From Megalobrama amblycephala (Eukaryota > Chordata > Actinopteri > Cypriniformes > Xenocyprididae), in NCBI RefSeq assembly GCF_018812025.1, contig NC_063066.1:4016382-4080381 (forward strand): a DNA stretch of 64,000 bases. The letters are read 5' to 3'. The notes under the pieces were generated by a model. The model was not told the DNA's origin. It was given only the letters and a program-made list of their open reading frames with translations, and made no database searches. Shown piece by piece: positions 37,659 to 51,673 of the stretch. The translations under genes and the position numbers were made by a program. Every line of letters begins with the position of its first letter. The stretch's first letter is position 1.

Positions 37659-38577
37659 TTAAAGTCCCCCTGTAGTCAATTATTTTAAATCTTAATGCTT
37701 TAAAATAGCTTTAAAACAGCTTGAAGGTAAATCAACACCCTTGCCTCATTTATTATACGCGGATCTATGAATATGATAATTAGCCCCGCCTCCACTCACT
37801 CGCACGAGCTCAGAGATCCACTTGGTCGATGGTAAACGCTGCACACTGGTATCGCTTTTTACAGTGTCGGACACTAATATGATTAGCCTTTTGCTTGACT
37901 ACATTATCAAACAGCTAATAATGTGTTGATAATGTCACACAATCCATGTTCCTGTTCATCATCTCAGAGTCAGACAGTTGCCTTCTAAAAATCAATATCC
38001 TTATAAACGCTTTGAACAACTTGTCAGTGGAGAAAGGCATATAGTTCATCATAGCTGCTATATTGATAAATCAACCCAATTTTTCATATCAACAGAAAAA
38101 TATACTGGGACAACCATGGCTTCTCTTAAGACTCCCTTGTGCGGTAGGTTAATGATATGCTAAACCCCGCCCCCACGTTGACGTGATTGGTTACAAGGTA
38201 GTTTGTGACATCAGAAACACTAAGAAACTGTCTTCACTGCAGTTTTACCAATGCTATCTCAAAACCAATTCCTACGTATTTTACGAGGTGGCTAATTTGT
38301 ACGACCTCACTCGTACGTATACGATTTGTCTAAACCCCAGTGACGGGTAGGTTTAGGGGCGGGGTTAGGGGTAGGACATTAGGGGTACAAATTAGCCACC
38401 TCGTAAAATACGTACAAATTGATGTGAGATTGGGTTGGTTTTAAATAGAAAATATTCAGCAATGGTGTTGACTTACAGTATGAATCTGCACATGGTTTGT
38501 CTTAAAATATATTAAAAACACCATATAGACATGAAAACAACATTAAAAACATGATTTTCACCACAGGGGGACTTTAA
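37659..38577. mobile_element. TTAA element with AGTCCCCCTG ends, copy 1
   Basis: TTAA-AGTCCCCCTGTAG at 37659 and CACAGGGGGACT-TTAA ending at 38577, a clean TTAA duplication. Internal phrases (GGATCTATGAATATG, CAGAGATCCACTTGGTC) recur in the copies at 44039 and 54714. 919 bases, noncoding, with a nested palindrome at 38261-38440. Confidence 0.9.
38261..38440. repeat. Nested palindromic MITE
   Basis: TACGTATTTTACGAGGTGGC at 38273 and its inverse GCCACCTCGTAAAATACGTA ending near 38413 flank a G-rich centre (GGTTTAGGGGCGGGG). It is absent from the other two AGTCCCCCTG copies, so it inserted later. Confidence 0.75.
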
Positions 38578-38777
38578 ACCTGCAAGTCTACGTTTCATTT
38601 GTTCTTTGTGTTTTCCAAAGTAAATTAATGTCACAAAAATTAAAAATAGAAATTAGCATAAAAAGTAATCCTGTGCATATATAAAATCTTATAACAACCC
38701 ATGTTGATGAGTCAAATGTCAGTCCAGAAGATAAACCAGAAGTGTTTCCGTGAATAATATTGATGCAAATAGATCCT

Positions 38778-40750
<1,973 letters not shown>

Positions 40751-40804
40751 TCCGCGTAAAATAACTATATCTATATTCCACATGGAAACGTGAGAACGAA
40801 CCAT

Positions 40805-41255
40805 TAACCTGTGGGCTCGCTCTTCGTTGCTTAACTTACATGACTAACAATAACTTGACAAAAGTTTCGAGAGTATCCAAAGTTTGAACCAATCATCGTT
40901 CAGTCAGAGGCTGCGTCTAAATCACTCAAGAGCCGCCTACTTAGCCTTTTTGGACATCCTGAGACACAAAATGAGTGTTTGTAGGGTGATTGCCTCATCA
41001 AAAGATCTGCAGTGAAGATCCTGAGCCGTTAAATGATACTCTTCCCGGATAAAGAGGTTATATTTAGACCATAATAGTGGGGACATAAGTTAAAATTAGA
41101 CTTTAAGTTTCTTCATATTACTCTCACATCAATAATTTGTACATTAATCAAAGCTTGTCACTTCATATAGCCTGCTGACTATTCATATAGGCACGTTTTT
41201 GTTTACAAAACCATTTTAAAACGATATAGCCAATCTTTGGACTGACTTCAAAGTT
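40805..41255 (-). promoter_or_regulatory. msx2: Presumed 5' flank of the msx gene
   Basis: Lies upstream of the first exon on the minus strand. An inverted CCAAT (ATTGG on the minus strand) sits near 40893. No TATA box is evident. A foldback MITE begins about 500 bases upstream of the start codon. Confidence 0.35.
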
Positions 41256-42131
41256 TTAAAGGGTTTGTTCACCCAAAAATGAAATTTCTGTCATTTATTA
41301 CTCACCCTCATGTCGTTCCACATCCGTAAGACCTTCTTTCATCTTCAGAACACAAATTAAGATTTTTTGATGAAATCTTAGGGTTTTTTTATCCTCCATT
41401 GAAAGCAATGAAATTACAACATTCATTGTTCAGAAAAGAAGTAAAAACATCGTTAAAATAGTCAATGTGACTACAGTCGTTCAGCCTTAATGTTATGAAG
41501 TGACAAGAATACTTTTCTTGCTCTAAAAAAACAAAATAACGACTTTATTCAACAATATCTAGTGATGGCCGATTTCAAAACACTGCTTCATGAAGCTTTA
41601 CGAATCGTTTGTTTCGAATCAGTGATTCAGAGCGCGTATTAAACTGCCAAAGTAACGCCCCCCAGTGGAGAACCATTGAAATTTCGAAACACTATCGAAT
41701 CCTCCTTTACTGAAATCACGTGACTTTGGCAGTTTGATACGCGCTCTGAATCACTGATTCGAAACAAAAGATTCGAAGCTTCATGAAGCAGTGTTTTGAA
41801 ATCGCCCATCACTAGATATTGTTGAATAATCGTCGTTATTTTTTTTTTATTATTATTATTTATTTTTTATTATTCTCGTCACTTCATAACATTAAGGTTA
41901 AACCACTGCAGTCACGTTGATTATTTTAACGATGTCTTTACTACTTTTCTGGAAATTGAATGTGGTCATTTCATTGCTTTCAATGAAGGGTAAAAAAAAA
42001 AACCTCTGGGATTTCATTAAAATATCTTAATTTGTGTGCTAAAGATGAACAAAGGTCTTACAGGTGTGGAACGACACGAGGGTGAGTAATAAATGACATT
42101 ATTTTAATTTTTGGGTGAACTAACACTTTAA
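41256..42131. mobile_element. TTAA foldback element (GTTCACCCAAAAATG family)
   Basis: TTAA-AGGGTTTGTTCACCC at 41256 and inverted GGGTGAACTAACACT-TTAA ending at 42131. The arms pair almost across the whole element. The centre is a second palindrome: CACTGCTTCATGAAGC at 41581 against GCTTCATGAAGCAGTG at 41778. Confidence 0.9.
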
Positions 42132-44038
42132 TGTTTTTATTTTTCAAAATCAACATAACATTTATCAAAACCTAAAAACAGCAACAGCAAAACCTGATAA
42201 CTGATCACATTTGTGACATACATTCAGAGGGGACCAAATGTTTCAGGCTAGCATGTAAATTACAGTAATTATATTGTTGTTGCTATTAACACCTTGTAAT
42301 TAGGCTCCTGGAATCCGGTTCTTTTTTACCAGGATTTAAACGTAATACCGGAAAATTGCTACCCTCTCAAGGTGTATGGCGCCCACTCATATAGCCCGAG
42401 TCTGTCACTTTAAAGGCTATGAACTCTTCTCTGTTTCATCAGAGTTTCGTCACACTGACAAAGTAAAAATGATGGAACAGCTTTGCTAAGAAACTAAATG
42501 TGCATTTAATGTTAGGATATTTGCATAAATCAGGCTTGTCAGTGATGTTTGTGCAAGAAATCGAAACAAACGCAATGCAAAACAAACTTAACATGCAACT
42601 CCCTTTTTCCCACTGCAGAATTTACATTGCACTGTGGTAATTATTTGATTCCTAGAGAATGCAGAAGTACAAGTCAGTCCTGTCAAAACTAACACTTAAG
42701 TGTCTCCACCAAGTCTGGGCTCCTGCACCATTATTACAGCTCTCCAGAGGAGTCATACTCTGTAATCGTGACAGGTTTAATTCTGTGGCAAAGGCCTTGG
42801 CTTATGGCTTCATTAAGCTTTATGAATCACTGTGTTCGCATCACTTGCGTTCTATACTTAAATGCTATGGGAATCATTTTAGCAATTCACCTTTACATAT
42901 TCCCCTCTGTAATAGCAGTGATTAGGTGCACTCCTGGGGTTAAAAGTCAGGCTAATTTGTGTTCATCTTTAAAGTCGTGTAGAATGTTAAACTAGAGAAT
43001 TAAGTGGAAGAAACAAATGTCATTAAGACTATAGCAGGAACAGCATATTGTGCTCATTAGTGGAAAAAGAGAAAACGTCAGGAAGTTCATTCCTGCCAAT
43101 ACTGTCACATAATATGCAATACAAACTCTATGTACAGGGTCAACACTGGAGGGAATTGAACAGATAGTCCTTGACAAGGATTTGGCTGCTGTGGCCTGTG
43201 GCGCTGTAAGGCAGATTGTTATTCAGCATGGGCCAAAACGAATGGCTGTTTCAGAATTGGATTGGAAAAACTGTTCAGAAGATATTGTGTGATTACGATT
43301 TGATTAAAGTGGAAGACCCAATTAAGTCGAGACACATTTTTCCTGTAAAAAAGAAATCGAAAAGAACATGGAGTCTATAAGATATGACATGAACTGACAC
43401 GGCTACATGTTTTTAATTTGAAAGCAATGCTCACGCAATTTGGTCTTCATTACTTTTGTATATAAACATGAACTAAAGACCAAACTAAGACAAAACTGAA
43501 ATGCCAAATAAATGTTAAATACAACACACATTTAAACGTCTAGTACTTGCACTGCTCGCAACATATTTTACAGTGGATTTACTTTTTCAATTGTATGCCC
43601 CAAATTGCTTTTTGAGGGTCAGTGAGCAAATGATAGAGAAACAGAGACCCGTAAACAACTCAAACTTCTATTTCAGTATGAGGATGGCAAAATTAGCAGA
43701 AGTGAAGAGCAACAAATCCATGTTAGAGAATGCATAGGATAATTGGACATACTATAATCACTTTTCCCATCAGGTTTATTGCTTGCTTTGGTGCGTAATT
43801 CAACAACGGACCCAAAATGACACTGCGCCGGCAGAGAGAACGACACAATTCGAACTGCAGTTACATTATTTTAAGTACTAAAGTTCAGCTGGATTTAGAA
43901 AATATTGTAATTTCGTACCCATAAAGGTTAAAGGAATTTCTAAATATAATGCTATAGATGTTTACACAATAATTTTTATAAATGAACTGTACTGTTTGTA
44001 CTGATCAGTAGGCTTACTAAATGTACTGATTAAAGCAT
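42132..44038. other. Repeat-poor intergenic region upstream of msx
   Basis: Mostly unique AT-rich sequence. 42640-43200 has mixed composition. Short frames at 42659-42995 (+) and 42992-43177 (-) overlap and lack domains. Candidate regulatory sequence only. Confidence 0.3.
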
Positions 44039-45397
44039 TTAAAGTCCCCCTGTAGTCAATAATTTTATCCCTTATCTTTGATCACAAAAATTAAAAATGT
44101 AAATATTTTTTCTGTGAAAAAAATTCTTCATGCCTTAAAACAGCTTAAAAAACAGTGTATAGGGATCTATGAATATGCTAATTAGCCCCACCTCCACTCA
44201 CTCGCATGAGCTCAGAGATCCACTCGGTCAACTTATTGAGGTAAACGCTGCACAATAGGTAATGTTTTTTACAATGTCGGACACAATTCATGTATATAAT
44301 TAATATGATTAGCCTTTTGCTTGATTACATTATCAAAGAGCTGCTAATAATGTGTTGCTAATGTTACAAACCATGTTCTTCATCTCAGAGTCAAACAGCA
44401 GCCCTCTTAAAATCAGTTTTCTTAGTAACACTTTGAACAAACGTCATTGGAGAGAGGCATATAGTTCATCACAGCATCGTAATATACACCATACACCTGC
44501 TAAATCTACCCGATTTTTCATATTAACAGAAAAATATACCGGGATAACTCAGAGCGGTCATAGTTAATGATATGCTAAAGCCCGCCCCCACGCTGATGTG
44601 ATTGGTTACAAGGTAGTTTATGACGTCAGAAACACCACCGCATTTTTGAAACTCTTTAGATCACTGCAGTTTTTCATGGTTTGTCTTAAAGCATATTAAA
44701 AAACACCACACAGACATATAAACAACATTATTACGCAGCTCTGTGGAATATTTGATTCTGATTGGTTAATCGCGGCATCCAGCGGTATGTTATTCCCTGA
44801 TAACAACCGCTAAAAACTGATAACACAGGCTCATCCGGGTAACTGAAGTCTGCAGCGCTTGTTAGGAACGTTTTTTCCTTGTGAAAGTTTAGCGATGGGT
44901 GAGCTAATAAAATATTAAAACTCAGTCAAATCAATATTTTGTGAACAGTTATTTAATTATGTCATCCGGTATCGCTCTCTCATTTTGGGACTATTTTGTT
45001 CACTGTAATGGATTATAAAATAACAAACAGGTACGATTTTAAATCAGTTTAATCTCAGATCAATATCTCTTATGCCCATCATTATTTATGTGGCGAGATG
45101 TCATGTAATATGTGGTATGACTGTACCGTATCTCTCAAATGTCCGTCAAGTTTGAACTTGCCACGCTAGCAACTGCTCTCTCCGCGGAAACTTTGTGTTT
45201 AAAGAGCTAATAAAATATTTTGACTCATATCAGTAGTTCATGTAAAATTGTGGCAAGCAGCCGTGTAATAAGCGGGATAATGTACATTCAGCCGATTGTT
45301 ATCACAGAATAAACCTCGACAGGGAGATCAGGTTTTGCATCAGCCTAAAGGGCTTTTACTTACTTAAAAACTTATTTTCACCACAGGGGGACTTTAA
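44039..45397. mobile_element. TTAA element with AGTCCCCCTG ends, copy 2
   Basis: TTAA-AGTCCCCCTGTAG at 44039 and CACAGGGGGACT-TTAA at 45397. It is about 440 bases longer than copy 1 because another repeat (starting near 44731, ATTACGCAGCTCTGTGG) is inserted in its right half. Its right TTAA is shared with the next element. Confidence 0.85.
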
Positions 45398-46554
45398 AGG
45401 GTTAGTTCACCTAAAAATGAAAATAATGCTATTTCAATCATGACAACTCTCGGAGTGGATTAAATTCAACCAGCATTTATTGGCATGGGGTATGAAGTAT
45501 ACATGGCTTGATTTTGGTGTATGAGATCTGCTACATCTGCTGCTGTTGCTGCTGAGCAAATACAAATTGTTCAGCTTAGTCAAATAAAACAACAAGGAAA
45601 AGGCTGCTGCAAGAATGATAGAAGATCTCTACAGGTGGCGCTGGGGAGGAGGAGGGAAAACAGCATTTCACATTGTGCAGCTTGTCGATCGCAGGCTAGG
45701 GTACGATATATATGGTTGCGTGGATATGGAATTACTTCTGATTGGCTGATGCCATGGCTTGGAAATGACCAATCAGCGCTCGGTTAGAGTTTCATGACTG
45801 AACTTTGTATTTATTACTCACCCTCACGTTGTTCCACACCCATAAGACCTTCGTTCATCTTCGGAACACAAATTAAGATATTTTTGATGAAATCCGATGG
45901 CTCAGTGAGGCCTGCATCGCCAGCAATGACATTTCCTCTCTCAAGATCCATTAATGTGCTAAAAACATATTTAAATCAGTTCATGTGAGTACAGTGGTTC
46001 AATATTAATATTATAAAGCGACAAGAGTATTTTTTGTATGCCAAAAAAAAACAAATAACAACTTTTTAACAATATCTAGTGATGGCCGATTTCAAAACAC
46101 TGCTTCAGAGCATTATGAATCTTTTGAGTCGAATCAGGGATTCGGATCACGTATCAAACCGCCAAACTTCTGAAATCTCTGATCCACTGATTTGATTCGT
46201 AAAGCTCTGAAGCTTCAAAAAGCAGTGTTATGAAATCGGACATCACTAGATATTGCTAAAAAGTCATTATTTTGTTTTTTTGGCACACAAAAAATATTCT
46301 CATCGCTTTATAATATTAATATTGAATCACTGAACTCACATGAACTGATTTAAATATGTTTTTAGTACATTAATGGATCTTGAGAGAGGAAATGTCATTG
46401 CTCCCTATATGCAGGCCTCACTGAGCCATCGGATTTCAACAAAAATATCTTAATTTGTGTTCCGAAGATGAACGAAGGCCTTACGGGTGTGGAACGGCAT
46501 GAGGGTGAGTAATTGATGACATTTTTTTCATTTTTGGGTGAACTAACCCTTTAA
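45394..46554. mobile_element. TTAA foldback element (GTTCACCCAAAAATG family) with internal insertion
   Basis: TTAA-AGGGTTAGTTCACC at 45394 and GGTGAACTAACCCT-TTAA at 46554. The arms pair from 45806 onward with the right half. About 350 bases of unrelated sequence (45440-45805, including the frame 45521-45787) interrupt the left arm. Confidence 0.85.
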
Positions 46555-47495
46555 AGGTGCCCTAGAACTTTTTTTTAAAAAGATGTAATATAAGTCTAAG
46601 GTGTCCCCTGAATATGTCTGTGAAGTTTCATCTCAAAATACCCCATAGATTTTTTTTAATTCATTTTTTTAACTGCCTATTTTGGGGCATAATTAGAAAT
46701 GAGCCGATTCAGGGTGTGTGGCCCTTTAAATCTCGTGCTCCACGCCCACAGAGCTCGCGCTTGCCTTAAACAACATAAAAAAAGTTCAAACAGCTAATAT
46801 AACCCTCAAAATGGATCTTTACAAAGTGTTCGTCATGCAGCATGTCTAATCACGTAAGTACAGTGTTTATTTTGATGTTTACATTTGATTCTGAATGAGT
46901 TTGAGGCTGTGCTCTGTGGCTAAAGCTAACATTACACACTGTCGGAGAGATTTATAAAGAATGAAGTTGTGTTTATGCATTATACAGACTGCAAGTGTTT
47001 AAAAAATGAAAATAGCGACGGCTCTTGTCTCCATGAATATAGTAATAAACGATGGTAACTTTAACCACATTTAACAGTACATTAGCAACATGCTAACGAA
47101 ACATTTAGAAAGACAATTTACAAATATCACTAAAAATATCATGTTATCATGAATCATGTCAGTTATTATCGCTCCATCTGCCATTTTTTGCTATTGTCCT
47201 TGCTTGCTTACCTAGTCTGATGATTCAGCTGTGCACAGATCCAGACGTCCTGCCCTTGTGTAATGCCTCAATCATGGGCTGGCATATTGGGGGCGTACAT
47301 CCCGACTGTTACGTAACAGTCGGTGTTATGTTGAGATTCGCCTGTTCTTCGGAGGTCTTTTAAACAAATGAGATTTACATAAGAAGGAGGAAACAATGGA
47401 GTTTGAGACTCACTGTATGTCATTTCCATGTACTGAACTCTTGTTATTTAACTATGCCAAGATAAATTCAATTTTTGAATCTAGGGCACCTTTAA
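46551..47495. mobile_element. TTAA element with AGGTGCCCTAGA ends
   Basis: TTAA-AGGTGCCCTAGA at 46551 and TCTAGGGCACCT-TTAA ending at 47495: perfect 12-bp inverted tips and TTAA duplication. Its first 120 bases resemble the AGGGGACC family at 28488 (AAGATGTAATATA, TGTCTGTGAAGTTTC), so the families are related. Confidence 0.9.
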
Positions 47496-49234
47496 GGATA
47501 TTTTTGTACCAGACTGCTTAATTAAAATAGCTTGAACATAATTTGCTCATTTGCATTTATTTAACCTCCACAAATGACCATTTCTTAAATAAATAAATAA
47601 TCCTAAAAAGTCAAGAAGTTAAAATTGCATCATTCATTGTGAAATTCTTTAAATAAACAAAATTAAAGATTTCAATTTGGACCTCGTAACAATTTCGCTG
47701 TTCAGTGCCTTTAAACAGTCCATTTCTTCTCATGAAATGTAAGCACACCATTATGTACAATTCATGTCCCTAGAGATGGAGTGTTTGATGCAGCAGACAA
47801 CCCCACTTTTAGGGTTGAGCTGCACTACGGGAACATTCAGTTCATAAATGCAGCACAATATCAAACCTGACCCCATTTTTCTGATTATAGAAAAAAGCCC
47901 ACCAGATGAGGCTCTTCACGTGGCAAGAATGACTTTCAGCGCAATTGCACGCGGAAAACGTTTCGTTTGATAGCTCTTTCCATTAGACCCCATACAGTGA
48001 AATATGTAGTGCGGTCAAGAAGGAAACCACTATACTGTGACTGCAACTGCTGTTGAGTGTGAGTTCACATATAATAGACACATGCGCAGTGAGTCGAATG
48101 TTTCTGACACAGCTGATCGGCCTGTCTGTGTCCCACTTGGCTTTATGTATCCAGGTTCTTATTACTCCCTCATCAGCGGTTGCACAGTGTAAAGCGCTTT
48201 AAGGCTTCTTCCTGACACCGTTATATTTCCTCAAGGCAATATGCAATTATACCTGTGTGCTAGCAGTTAAGATGACAAAATCATTTCTGCGAAAAGTAAG
48301 ATGTGATTTTGATAAGTTTACCAAGAATCTTTTTGGTGTGGCTTCTGAGTATCGAATTTTTCTCAGCTGTCACACGAGGAACTGCACTCTGCGGTTGCTT
48401 CAACCAAGGACTTTTTTTACAGCATGTTTTATAATTCAAGAGGTAGAGGACATTTTATTGCTCTCTGTCACATTGTGAATTAAAAGCCATAAAGCATTGG
48501 TTAATGAGATTGCCATCAGCCAGGGTCAGTGGTTCACATCTATTATATGAAGCCTTATTGTCTGTTCTCAGTCTTAAATTGTAGTTGTATATCATTCACA
48601 ATCAGGAATTTGGTCACTGTTGGCCTCACCAAATAAAGGATAAGACCACATCCCATGAGCTACAACATGCGTTTCTCAGGTTGTGCTGAATCAGTGCAAT
48701 ACTTTACAGCTATACACTCTGTATTGGTGGTATTAACAGTGTTCGAGCAGCAGCTACAAAGTGCCTATGCTTTCACAATATCTCCTCCCATGTGCGTCAA
48801 ACAAAGAGCTTACTAATTCCAGCTATTCAAGGGGTGATATTTCATTAATTATGGATGCTGTCGTTAAAAGGAATAAGCTGTGAGGCAAAGGATGTGCAAA
48901 TGTAACGAGTAGCATAAGGTGTGTGTGGTGTCATTGTCTTTTTCGTGCTGCTTTGTGTGCATCCAACCACATCAAGCCTGTGCAAAGTTGAGAACCGAAG
49001 ACAGAGAAGTAAAGAGATTTTATCTGTCTGCTGGAGCTCGTTATAACATAATGTGTCATTAAACACAATATATTAAATCTGAATGCCAAAGAAGTGACAA
49101 AAAGAAGATAAATATAGCTTTATGGTGATTCAAATGGGAGAAAAGGAAATACAACCAAACAAAATGAAAAACTACTGTATTGAAGTTCAATGAGCCCTTT
49201 GAAGATAAACTCAAAGCAGGGGTTTTAACTCAAC
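47496..49234. other. Repeat-poor intergenic region
   Basis: 47700-49200 has no recognised repeat and no coding frame with a domain. Candidate noncoding regulatory sequence between msx and the C5orf47-like gene. Confidence 0.3.
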
Positions 49235-49952
49235 CACTCTAAAAAATGCTGGGTTAAAAACAACCCAAGTTGGGTTGGAAATAGACAAACCCAGCGGTTG
49301 GGTTAAATGTGTTTTTATTTATCTATTGTTTAAAAATGACTATATGGCTGGCTTGTGAATGAACCCAAAATATGTTGGAAATTAAAAATCAGACACATAA
49401 TTACTAGAGGCAACAATAATAATCAAAAAGCAAACATTTATTAATAAGCAATTTAATAAATGTTTATTTATGAATTATTATTCATTAAACTTGTTAATAA
49501 ATGTTCATTTATTAAACATACTGATACATGTTAATTTCCAACATACTTTGGGTTCATTTTAAGCAAGCAATATGGGTACTTTTATATAACCCAACTATTG
49601 TTTAAAAATTACTGTATTGCTTGCTTAAAATGAACCCAAAATATGTTGGAAATGAACATTTATTAATATATTTAATAAATGAACATTTATTAATAAGTTT
49701 AGTGAATAATAATTAAACAAAAAACATTTATTAACTTGCTTATTAATAAATGTTCGCCTTTTGATTATTATTGTTGCCTATTATTGTTGATTTTTAATTT
49801 CCAACCTATTTTGGGTTCATTTTAAGCCAGCAATACAGTAATTTTAAAACAATAGTTGGGTTAAACGAAACTGGCAACATTTAACCCAACTGCTGGGTTA
49901 AAACAACCCAATCGCTGGGTTTGTCCATTTTCAAGCCAGCATTTTTTACAGT
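49235..49952. mobile_element. MITE of the GGGTT family, copy 5
   Basis: Left end CACTCTAAAAAATGCTGGG and right end CCAGCATTTTTTACAGT, with a longer AT-rich core (TTTATTAATAAATG words repeated three times) than the 9-kb copies. It is possibly two fused copies, since AACAATAG/CTATTGTT words occur three times. Confidence 0.8.
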
Positions 49953-51673
49953 ATAGACATAAAAATAAAAGAGAGAAAAATTAAACCGAACAAATTGTAT
50001 GTGTGAAACAGCTGTAATTGTCATTCAGCATTTGGAAATTGTGTATATTGATGCAGTGTGGTCCAATATTACTGTCATCCTTTGAGAGATAATTTGTGTT
50101 TTCCCTGTTTATCCGCACATCATTACAAAAATTACTTTAAGCAACCCCTGCTTGTGGCTAAGGACTCATAACAGTGCTAAAGAGAGGGTGTGGCTCCACT
50201 TGTTTAGCATGTTTCAACACATGAACCTAAATGAGCCTGGTGGTGAAAATAATTACAGCTTAATTCATTGTTGGAATCCATATCAAATGTTAAAGGCCCG
50301 AAAGTCACGCAGTCATGCAACTGCAGTGCATTGTTCTTGGCTTAACACTTTATGCCACTTTATGACATATTGCTGTCAATTTATTGCTGATTCATCGTGA
50401 GATATTTGATTTCAAGAACCAGGTTGTAAAGGACATATAATCTATTGTGAAATACATGTTTAGCTGGTTATTGTGAGAGATCTAAACATCCCTGAGCAAC
50501 TATTCCTTTTCTTACCTGAGTTCTATAATTTATCCTAATCTACAACAAACATTTACAGAAGTTGCATTTAACCGGCATTTAATCTTAGAGATCTACCACT
50601 GCCATTTAGCTGATGCTCAAGGAAAACACATAATCATCACAGGCGCCCTGGAGAGGGGAATAAACTATAAGCATCATTGTCTGTAATCAAGCCTTGGGTT
50701 TATTGCCCCATTATACAGACTTGACTTGACAACATGATTAATATATCTCAATTTAAAGACAAGTTTTTGACAATAGCTTCTCTATTTGATGACTTCTGCC
50801 ACAAACCCACAACCTGCCTAAGCAAGATTTTGAGCTCATTCTACACTGGAAATGTAATGCAATTTTATTGTGGGTAATGTGGGTAAAACATTTGCTGCCA
50901 ATTGTTTTCACTAAATTAAATTAAAAGTCTCCAATAAATTTTCTTGCTGCTTTTAGCCTCCAGAATAGGTAAAATTATGAGCTTTTCTTTCCTTCTTTTA
51001 CAAACGACTTGACATGCAAAAACAAATAAAATAAATGCTGTCACTATAAAGTTTAACAAATGTTCACACTACAGCTGAGAAGGAAACAAAACAGAGGAAC
51101 AGTGTCATTTAAGTCATTTAATGTTAATTTATCAAACAACATAGGTTTACTACTTTACTGGCATGAATTAACACTTTAACAAAAAACACAAAGGAAGGCC
51201 ATTCTCTTTGTGAATATCAATAAATAACAAAACAACAACTAGTAAATACAATTAAAAAGTAAAGCATGGATGTTGGAGCCTCACTGCAGTTTATAGCTGC
51301 TCTTAATTTTGGAAATATCACCATCTAGTGGTAATCTGTAAGTACTTTTTCCATTTTTGTACTGAGAATTTAGATTTTAAACTCATATATGGAACTTATT
51401 AGGCAATATAACTGTTTGTGAACAATCATATTAAAAGGTGCACAAATAAAAGCTCATCCTGTTGCCCTATAAATGACTTTGCCATGTGAACAGCATTCTT
51501 TAAATCCTCTTTAAAATTCACTGCAAGTGGTACCACCTGAAATTAAAACAATAACAAGATAAAAATCAGTTGTAAATCATACTCGACACTCAAGAATGTT
51601 GACTTCTTCAGAAGACATGAAGGTCTTGTATATTCAAAGGATTTTAGAAGCCAGCAGGCTGTTTCAAATGGCA
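49953..51673. other. Repeat-poor intergenic region
   Basis: 50480-50760 is the most complex part (balanced composition, AATCAAGCC and TTTAATC motifs) and could be conserved noncoding DNA. No gene is seen. Confidence 0.3.

Noticed and set aside
38335..38385. Telomere-like GGTTAGGGG stretch
   Set aside because: Only an imperfect G-rich patch in the centre of a palindromic MITE, not a TTAGGG array.
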